In this document: piece by piece, positions 7,718 through 12,374 of the stretch
Layout: each line of letters begins with the position of its first letter
Position numbering within the stretch: position 1 is the first letter of the stretch
NCBI GenBank assembly: GCA_024224995.1
Contig: JAAENB010001160.1
Location: 1-13,616, forward strand
Direction of reading: 5' to 3'
From: a bacterium
GTDB lineage: Bacteria; Spirochaetota; UBA4802; UBA5550
DNA length: 13,616 nucleotides
Program-made: the position numbers and the translations under genes
Notes under the pieces: model-generated
What the model was told of the DNA's origin: nothing
What the model saw: only the letters and a program-made list of their open reading frames with translations
The model's database searches: none

Positions 7718-7960
7718 ATGGAAATATACAAATTTAACACAGACGGGGTAGAAGATCAGCTGCATGAAATTTTGAGTTCAATTAATGTGCTTCATTATGC
7801 CATTAATGGATTGAATGAAATCGATAATATTGACCCCGATACGGTCAATTCTTTTGATTCTGTTATCGCCGACGCGAATATAAAATTACACAGACTGGTT
7901 AAATCCATGAAGCCCTTAAGCGACAGTGAGCTTATGGCTGTTGAAGAGCTTGCCGGTTAA
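7718..7960 (+). CDS. Hypothetical protein, 80 residues
   Basis: An ATG follows a strong purine-rich ribosome binding site (AGGGAGGGG) at 7706-7715. The product is acidic and predicted mostly helical, with two stretches (about residues 10-35 and 45-65, the latter SFDSVIADANIKLHRLVKSM) that could form a helical hairpin. It has no signal peptide, membrane segment or cysteine, so it is probably a small cytoplasmic protein. I do not recognise a family. A second small gene starts 16 bases after its stop and is probably co-transcribed. Confidence 0.75.
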   Translation: MEIYKFNTDGVEDQLHEILSSINVLHYAINGLNEIDNIDPDTVNSFDSVIADANIKLHRLVKSMKPLSDSELMAVEELAG

Positions 7961-7976
7961 AGGAGGCGGAAACCTC

Positions 7977-8087
7977 GTGAGAAAGCGTTTTTTTTATTTA
8001 ACTATTATCACCCTGATTTTTTCGTGTTCAAATAATACGGATCTTCGTGAGGAGTGTGTTGACTTCGATCCTTCTCAAGGACGATAA
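7977..8087 (+). CDS. Short lipoprotein, probably a truncated gene
   Basis: A GTG at 7977 follows AGGAGG at 7961-7966 with a 10-base spacer. The 36-residue product begins MRKRFFYLTIITLIFSC, a compact signal peptide with lipobox IFSC (Cys17), then runs NNTDLREECVDFDPSQGR to a TAA. A mature part of about 20 residues is very short for a lipoprotein. The frame ends about 20 bases before a dispersed repeat begins, which suggests that the original gene was cut down at its 3' side. A genuine very small lipoprotein (as in entericidin- or lysis-type peptides) is the alternative. Confidence 0.6.
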   Translation: MRKRFFYLTIITLIFSCSNNTDLREECVDFDPSQGR

Positions 8088-8108
8088 TTGATAAGAAAAA
8101 AATACGGA

Positions 8109-8238
8109 AGAAACTGTGGTTGAACCGGGGTCAATTTTGTGAAGATACTCCGGGAAGGGTTTGGTTCTGAGAGACGTTGCAGTGCAACGCCTTTACTTGC
8201 TGGTTTCAGGCCAGGGCTATGGAGACTCTGAGGAGGGA
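8109..8238 (+). repeat. Dispersed intergenic repeat, copy A
   Basis: This stretch aligns along about 130 bp with 10651-10780. The shared order is gaaactgtg, ccggggtc, a variable spacer, ctccggg, ggttctgagagacg, a palindrome, ctttact and gctggtttcagg. The perfect palindrome CGTTGCAGTGCAACG lies at 8175-8189. A 26-base block around it is identical in copy B. The short open frame at 8161-8358 lies mostly in this repeat and is not taken as a gene. Confidence 0.85.
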
Positions 8239-8282
8239 TGCGACTCCTACGCGGTGTTTAAAATCGCAAGAATAAATTTCAC

Positions 8283-8311
8283 TTGCCGGAAACCGGTTTA
8301 TCGGTTAAGAT
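8283..8311 (+). promoter_or_regulatory. Candidate promoter with palindromic operator for the 7TM sensor gene
   Basis: TTGCCG (8283-8288) and TAAGAT (8306-8311, 4 of 6 to TATAAT) have a 17-bp spacer. The spacer holds the perfect palindrome AAACCGGTTT (8290-8299) followed by another half, CGGTT (8302-8306). A repressor bound there would cover the promoter. The start codon is 44 bases downstream. Confidence 0.4.
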
Positions 8312-8354
8312 GTGAGATGAACGTAAAACCAATTGCGGGTTTATTGATTAAAAA

Positions 8355-10526
8355 ATGAGATACAATAGCAAAATAAACATAGCTTCCCTTAATAATTATA
8401 ATAAGAGATTGTTCGTAATCTTATATTTATTCTTTGTATTTATATGCTTAATGGTAATAGTACCGGGCAATATCCTGGGAAAGAGCAATGATTCGGCTAA
8501 CAAGCAGCGGTATATTGTTAGCGAATTTGACAATGAAATTGTAGAGCTTTCAGGAGACTGGTTTTACCATAGGGGAGACCTGGAATTTAATGCCGAAGGC
8601 ATACCGCAGACAGACATCGCCTGGACCAGTTTCAAGTATACCGGCGATCCCTTAGAACGGGGGAACAGTCGAATAGTCTGGTTCAAAACAGAGCTGCCGG
8701 CAGGAGAATGGGATTCGCCCTCACTATACCTGAGGGGGATATACCAGGTATTTGAGGCATACCAGGATGGAAAATGTATTTATGCGTTTGGGACAATTTA
8801 TAAGAACGGCAGAGCGGAGTATGTCGGATCTTCATTTCATATAATCCCGCTCAGTCCCGGGTATGCCGGGAAAAGTATTTATTTCAGAGTATGGTCAAAT
8901 TATCATTCCATAGGAACATACAACAGCGTATTGGCCGGATCGAGAACCGGGCTTGTATTGTCATTACTGCGGAACAAAATATCGTATTTTTTCCAGGGGA
9001 TGATATTTATTTTTATCGGACTCTTCGGCTTAGGTGTATTCCTGTATGACAGGGACCAGAAAGCGTTTTTTGCTTTTGGACTTGTGGCAGTACCCATAGG
9101 AATAATAGTTATTCTAAGGACACGGCTGCTGCTTCTTTTTTTTGACACGCCAATTCTACAGATTAATATACAGATGATTACTTCATTCCTGATCCCCGTG
9201 GGGGTAGGAATATTACTTGAATCATTATTCGGCCGGGGATATAAATCGATAATAAGACGTTTCTGGCAGCTTTATCTATTGCTGGCCCTGGGTTTATTTT
9301 CCGTAGCAGTGTTGAATATTGCTCCGCTTACGTTATTGCTGCCCTTTTTTCAGAAAGCCATAATAGCGGGAATGCCGGTATTCCTGGCGATCATAGCAGT
9401 ATTTGCTTATAAGGGAAATACGGAGGCAAAAATATTTCTCGCTGGAATAAGTATATTTGCCCTGTTAACTATCTATGATCTTCTCAGTGACCTGGGGGTA
9501 CTTCCCTGGCTGGGCAACTTAATTAGTTGGGGATTTTCTGCCCTCATAATATCGATTCTAATAATACTAACATACAGGGTTAATAAGGTGGAGAAAGAGC
9601 TCAAGCGGAAGGTGAGCGCCCTTGACCGGGCAAACAGGCAGATTATTCTATCGGAAGAAAAGTATAAGCAGCTGGTGGAAGGGTCTGAAGATATAATATT
9701 TTCGCTTGACGATAAATGGAATTTTATAACAGCAAACAGGGCAATAAGTACGCACTTGAATATCAGGCCCGACAGGGTAGGGGCAGAGAATTTTCTGGAC
9801 CTGGTGTATGAAGGGAGTGACAGGAGATCTTTGTCGAAACATATAGTAATAGAGCAGCTTGATTCTTTTCAAAAAAACAAGGAGCCCGTAACCTTTAAAG
9901 CTGAATTTAAATCTTCTATTGGAGCGGAACCGAAGGAGATGCAGGTAAAACTGGAATTTCTTAACAATGAAGAAAGAAGTGAAATACTGGGAAAAGCTTC
10001 CAGGGAGCTTGAAGACTCTTTAGTTAAATATTTTATAGCGGAAGAACAAACATTTCGTATTGGAAATTATTTAACAACAGCAGGTGATATGAGTTACCGG
10101 CTAACGGCCAATTTAAAGAAGTATATGGATTCGCAGGAGGTAAACAGGGTTAGAATTGCTTTACGTGAGATAATTATTAATTCAATAGAGCATGGAAACC
10201 TGAATATAACATTTAAGCGAAAAACTCAGCTGCTGCGAGAGGGAATCGACACCTATATGGAATTTATTGCCCGGCGGCAGAATGACCCGGAGTACGGCAA
10301 TAAAAAGGTTTATATTAGTTATTCTGTCAAACAGGGAGAAGCAGCATATAGGATCACGGATGAAGGAAAAGGGTTTGCTTATAAGAAGCAATTAAAAGGC
10401 GAAATAGACCAGGTAAATCAAGACCAACTATTTCATGGCCGGGGAATAGTGATAGCAAACGATGTTTTTGATAAAATGGAATACAGTAAAAAAGGAACCG
10501 CCGTCTTATTAATAAAATATTTTTAA
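8355..10526 (+). CDS. 7TM sensor protein with PAS domain and RsbW-type (anti-sigma kinase) ATPase domain
   Basis: The product has 723 residues. A membrane segment or uncleaved signal lies at residues 19-38. A beta-rich extracytoplasmic sensor (about 45-205) follows, reminiscent of the 7TMR-DISM extracellular domain. Residues about 207-408 hold seven or so hydrophobic helices. A short coiled coil (410-430) leads to a PAS domain (about 432-560, SEEKYKQLVEGSEDIIFSLD) and a C-terminal HATPase domain. The ATPase shows the N box REIIINSIEHGN (Glu605, Asn609), the G1 box DEGKGF (Asp669) and the G2 box HGRGIVIAND (Gly695, Gly697). There is no histidine phosphoacceptor domain, and the Bergerat fold resembles RsbW/SpoIIAB, which phosphorylate STAS proteins on serine or bind sigma factors. 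The protein probably turns an envelope signal into partner switching, but no STAS or sigma gene is nearby. The ribosome binding site is poor. It appears to be transcribed alone. Confidence 0.9.
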   Translation: MRYNSKINIASLNNYNKRLFVILYLFFVFICLMVIVPGNILGKSNDSANKQRYIVSEFDNEIVELSGDWFYHRGDLEFNAEGIPQTDIAWTSFKYTGDPLERGNSRIVWFKTELPAGEWDSPSLYLRGIYQVFEAYQDGKCIYAFGTIYKNGRAEYVGSSFHIIPLSPGYAGKSIYFRVWSNYHSIGTYNSVLAGSRTGLVLSLLRNKISYFFQGMIFIFIGLFGLGVFLYDRDQKAFFAFGLVAVPIGIIVILRTRLLLLFFDTPILQINIQMITSFLIPVGVGILLESLFGRGYKSIIRRFWQLYLLLALGLFSVAVLNIAPLTLLLPFFQKAIIAGMPVFLAIIAVFAYKGNTEAKIFLAGISIFALLTIYDLLSDLGVLPWLGNLISWGFSALIISILIILTYRVNKVEKELKRKVSALDRANRQIILSEEKYKQLVEGSEDIIFSLDDKWNFITANRAISTHLNIRPDRVGAENFLDLVYEGSDRRSLSKHIVIEQLDSFQKNKEPVTFKAEFKSSIGAEPKEMQVKLEFLNNEERSEILGKASRELEDSLVKYFIAEEQTFRIGNYLTTAGDMSYRLTANLKKYMDSQEVNRVRIALREIIINSIEHGNLNITFKRKTQLLREGIDTYMEFIARRQNDPEYGNKKVYISYSVKQGEAAYRITDEGKGFAYKKQLKGEIDQVNQDQLFHGRGIVIANDVFDKMEYSKKGTAVLLIKYF

Positions 10527-10640
10527 AAAGTCAGAGTCCTGAAAGGATCTTTAGCAGGATCTTCAGCAAAGATTTATCTTCAATTTTAACATCGGAATAG
10601 TCATCATCTTCGGAAACAAGATAGTCAATGGAAACCCTGG
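10527..10640 (-). pseudogene. Possible 3' remnant of a minus-strand gene
   Basis: On the minus strand, sequence with normal codon character reads VSIDYLVSEDDDYSDVKIED and then KSLLKILLKILSGL to a stop at 10531. It is acidic, then ends in an amphipathic helix. To the right the frame enters repeat copy B (from about 10640), where it reads only repeat sequence, and no convincing start or ribosome binding site exists. The repeat boundary therefore appears to cut off the gene's 5' part. The reading is tentative because the piece is short. It lies tail to tail with the 7TM gene. Confidence 0.3.
10547..10570. repeat. Two tandem 12-bp units after the 7TM gene
   Basis: Aggatctttagc is followed directly by aggatcttcagc, differing at one base. 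It encodes LLKILLKIL on the minus strand and may be no more than a short duplication within the gene remnant. Confidence 0.5.
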
Positions 10641-10780
10641 AAAAACAGGTCAGAAACTGTGTCGACACCGGGGTCTGTTTTGCGAAGGTGCTCCGGGCAG
10701 GGGTTGGGTTCTGAGAGACGTTGCAGTGCAACTCCTTTACTGGCTGGTTTCAGGGCAGGGTTATGGAGATTTCGAGGAAG
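10640..10780 (+). repeat. Dispersed intergenic repeat, copy B
   Basis: This copy matches A (8109-8238) over its length and copy C (11054-11127) over its first 70 bases, in the same orientation. B and C share aacaggtcagaaactg and an identical 30-base block containing gtctgttttgcgaaggtg. The palindrome GTTGCAGTGCAAC lies at 10720-10732. The copy lies between the 7TM gene and the GC-rich hairpin block. Confidence 0.88.
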
Positions 10781-10786
10781 GGCTCA

Positions 10787-10806
10787 CCCCAAAGGGGGCA
10801 AGAGTT
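10787..10806 (+). terminator. Terminator-like hairpin at the end of repeat copy B
   Basis: CCCC (10787-10790), loop AAA and GGGG (10794-10797) are followed after a short gap by TTTTTT (10805-10810). The stem is only 4-5 bp and no plus-strand gene lies immediately upstream, so its function is doubtful. Confidence 0.3.
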
Positions 10807-10900
10807 TTTTAAAATAAGCCAATTTTAGCCCGGGGTTTTAACCCCTGCGAGGGGCTTCCAGCCCCTCGTTATAAAGAAGGAAGCCCCGGTTCAAAATCGT

Positions 10901-10913
10901 AGTTTCTTGAGAG
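10901..10913 (+). repeat. AGTTTCTTGAGAG short repeat, copy 2
   Basis: The same 13-mer occurs at 977-989 (upstream of the kinase) and 11021-11033. Here it opens a GAGAGC/GCTCTC hairpin. Confidence 0.7.
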
Positions 10914-11020
10914 CAGAGCTCTCCGCGCAAGATGTGCAGGGTTTAGTCCGGAGGTCTTCCGCAGGACCGGAGCGAAGCGGAGCCCGGAGCAGCCCGACCC
11001 GCAGGGTTGCGCCCAAATTT

Positions 11021-11033
11021 AGTTTCTTGAGAG
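11021..11033 (+). repeat. AGTTTCTTGAGAG short repeat, copy 3
   Basis: This is identical to the 13-mers at 977-989 and 10901-10913. Here it immediately precedes the CCCTGC/GCAGGG hairpin and repeat copy C. Confidence 0.7.
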
Positions 11034-11053
11034 TGCGGACCCTGCGGAGCAGG

Positions 11054-11127
11054 GAAAAAACAGGTCAGAAACTGCGGTGATAACGGGGTCTGTTTTGCGA
11101 AGGTGCTCCGGGCAAGGGTTGGGTTCT
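11054..11127 (+). repeat. Dispersed intergenic repeat, copy C (truncated)
   Basis: This copy matches the first half of copy B (10640-10711) almost base for base, then stops at ggttct, exactly before the gagagacg and palindrome part seen in A and B. It is directly repeated with B about 350 bp apart. Confidence 0.85.
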
Positions 11128-11168
11128 CTTTCCACTTGAAGAGTTCTTAAAAACTCCAATACAGTACA

Positions 11169-11177
11169 CCCCCCCCC
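11169..11177 (+). repeat. C9 homopolymer tract
   Basis: Nine consecutive C bases lie between repeat copy C and the end of the 59-residue membrane protein gene. The tract is outside any gene called here. Such tracts are prone to slippage in replication and sequencing. Confidence 0.8.
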
Positions 11178-11210
11178 GTCAATCCCGGTAGAATTCTAAG
11201 ACTACTTTTA

Positions 11211-11390
11211 CTAAAAATCTTTATATTTTTTTTTCAAATAAAGAATAAACAAAAGCGAATCAATAAATATAAAAGCGACAACAATCAAAGTCCCGCCACT
11301 CGTTTCTCCCACCTGATACGAATACGCTACGGCTGTGATTACAGAAATCAAAACAACGCAGAAAACTATTTTCCATATTATGTTTGCCAT
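11211..11390 (-). CDS. Small membrane protein, 59 residues
   Basis: A minus-strand ATG (11390-11388) is preceded by AAGGGAGAG, a good ribosome binding site. The product starts MANIIWKIVFCVVLISVITA and has two hydrophobic helices (about residues 5-24 and 34-52). They are joined by a short polar turn, YSYQVGETSGGT, and followed by a basic tail, KKKYKDF. This predicts a helical hairpin in the inner membrane with both ends in the cytoplasm. No family is recognised. Small hydrophobic proteins of this type include toxin-like peptides and subunit-like accessory proteins, but nothing in the context supports either. Confidence 0.72.
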   Translation of the reverse strand: MANIIWKIVFCVVLISVITAVAYSYQVGETSGGTLIVVAFIFIDSLLFILYLKKKYKDF

Positions 11391-11596
11391 TTACCCACTC
11401 TCCCTTACCAAATACCACTGTCAACAATAATTATTTGAATCTTTTGTTATTCCCCCTCCTAATCGCATTTTTTACTTTAAGCACAGCAGGAATTATTAAG
11501 CCATGGCCGCCCGAATTTCCGGCTTTTTTTCAATTTCTTATCTCTTCACAATGAAGAACCTTTTCACAAATAAACGCGGAATTAAACGGAGGCAAA
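11391..11596. other. Intergenic region, 206 bp
   Basis: This stretch separates the minus-strand membrane protein from the UPF0158 remnant. It contains a weak hairpin with T7 (AAGCC at 11498-11502, GGCTTTTTTT from 11521) that could act as a plus-strand terminator, though no plus-strand gene precedes it. I see no other gene in it. Confidence 0.5.
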
Positions 11597-11898
11597 ATGG
11601 CAGTTAAAATCTACGAGCTCGAAGAGGCTCTTTACTTCACCAGTACAAAAGATGCAGGAGACTGCAACGGCGCTTACCTTTGTAAAGAAACAGGTAAAAT
11701 AATCTATGAATCAGATTAAGAAGAAGACGATGACGAGTTGAAAACATCTTCAGAAAAAGAGGAGCTTACTCCAGGTTTAAAGGCCTGCTGGAACAGAAAG
11801 GTCTTTTAGATAAATGGCATGAGTATGAAAATAATAAAACAGTAGAAGCTCTAAAAGAATGGTGCAAAGAAAATGGAATAGATATTATTGACGAATAA
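11597..11898 (+). pseudogene. Decayed UPF0158-family gene
   Basis: An ATG at 11597 follows a good ribosome binding site (CGGAGG). It opens MAVKIYELEEALYFTS, then GAYLCKETGKIIYESD, the conserved N-terminus of the UPF0158 family. A TAA at 11717-11719 stops it after 40 residues. The same frame continues EEDDDEL, as expected beyond the stop in this family, so the TAA looks like a point mutation. About half the protein is then missing, and from 11773 another frame supplies the family's C-terminus: RFKGLLEQKGLLDKWHEYEN, then ALKEWCKENGIDI with a stop at 11896-11898. A premature stop, an internal deletion and a frame change together make this a clear pseudogene. The family's function is unknown. Confidence 0.88.
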
Positions 11899-11906
11899 AA
11901 TTGTTC

Positions 11907-11934
11907 TTGAAATTGTTTTTTAACCTGTTAGAAT
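11907..11934 (+). promoter_or_regulatory. Candidate promoter for the SdpI-family gene
   Basis: TTGAAA (11907-11912) and TAGAAT (11929-11934, 5 of 6 to TATAAT) are 16 bp apart and lie about 30 bases before the start codon. Confidence 0.5.
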
Positions 11935-11964
11935 ATTATATATTTATTCTTAAGGAGTGCTATT

Positions 11965-12339
11965 ATGGAAGAACTATTCATGAACATTTGGGGAGCCGGG
12001 CTTATCGCTTTTTTTGGAATTCTTTTCATTCCCATTGGCCTGCCCTTAAAAATGCGGAAAATCAAACGGAATAATCTATACGGATTCAAGATGAAATACA
12101 CCCTGGAAGACGATGAGATCTGGTACGAAGTAAACGAACTCCTGGGAAGGCAGATGTTTTACCAGGGAATAGCCTACCTCGTAATCTCCATCCCGTTCTT
12201 TATCTTTCGCGATGTGATGGTGCAGACTATTGGGGCAGGCGTTTTTATGCTGGTCTTTTTCGTGTGTATTGGGTATTCAATTAAAACCGGTGTAACGCTC
12301 ATGAATAAAATGGCGGAAGAAAAGGGCCTTAAAAAATAA
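11965..12339 (+). CDS. SdpI-family integral membrane protein
   Basis: The product has 124 residues, with a good ribosome binding site (AAGGAG) 9 bases before the ATG. Hydrophobic helices lie at about residues 9-28, 66-83 and 88-107. Between the first two is the family signature region RNNLYGFKMKYTLEDDEIWY followed by EVNELLGRQ, with the expected Asn, Tyr-Gly-Phe and Trp. The founding member, Bacillus subtilis SdpI, is a larger protein that gives immunity to the SdpC toxin and relays a signal to the repressor SdpR. Most other members are uncharacterised. No SdpC-like toxin or SdpR-like regulator is nearby, so immunity is not claimed. It stands alone and is convergent with the FG-GAP gene. Confidence 0.85.
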   Translation: MEELFMNIWGAGLIAFFGILFIPIGLPLKMRKIKRNNLYGFKMKYTLEDDEIWYEVNELLGRQMFYQGIAYLVISIPFFIFRDVMVQTIGAGVFMLVFFVCIGYSIKTGVTLMNKMAEEKGLKK

Positions 12340-12353
12340 GGCCCGTAATTTAA
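12324..12353. terminator. Hairpin at the SdpI-family stop codon, best read as a minus-strand terminator
   Basis: GGGCCTT (12324-12330) and AAGGCCC (12338-12344) form a perfect 7-bp stem that includes the end of the SdpI-family gene. On the minus strand it is followed by TTTTCTTCC, the typical tail of an intrinsic terminator, so it probably ends the FG-GAP transcript 31 bases after that gene's stop. On the plus strand it lacks a T-run. Confidence 0.6.
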
Positions 12354-12374
12354 CCAGCGGGTGAATCTTCTCTT

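Larger units (their letters stand above)
10832..11054. repeat. GC-rich block of successive perfect hairpins
   Basis: The block holds GGGGTT-TT-AACCCC (10832-10845), CGAGGGGC-TTCCA-GCCCCTCG (10848-10868), GAGAGC-AGA-GCTCTC (10909-10923), CGGA-GGTCT-TCCG inside GTC/GAC (10946-10967), CGACCC-GCA-GGGTTG (about 10994-11008), and CCCTGC-GGA-GCAGGG (11040-11054). GGAGC also recurs three times at 10969-10990. The composition is far richer in G and C than its flanks. No coding frame is convincing. It may be a structured RNA, a composite of REP-like elements, or the core of a repeat mosaic. Confidence 0.7.
10781..11210. other. Gene-free repeat region, summary
   Basis: From the end of repeat copy B to the small membrane gene there is no convincing coding frame on either strand. 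The stretch holds the terminator-like hairpin, the GC-rich hairpin block, two AGTTTCTTGAGAG copies, repeat copy C and the C9 tract, then about 30 bases of AT-rich sequence. Confidence 0.7.

Noticed and set aside
7424..7960. Toxin-antitoxin pair made of the RHH-like and 80-residue genes
   Set aside because: The genes are divergent, not an overlapping operon, and the 80-residue product resembles no toxin I recognise.
8161..8358. Plus-strand 65-residue frame ending in an ATGA overlap with the 7TM gene
   Set aside because: Most of it is dispersed repeat copy A, which recurs in non-coding context. It starts with a TTG without a ribosome binding site and has no recognisable features.
10531..10731. 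Full 66-residue minus-strand frame as an intact gene
   Set aside because: Its N-terminal half is repeat copy B read backwards. Only the C-terminal half looks like a gene, so it is reported as a possible remnant.
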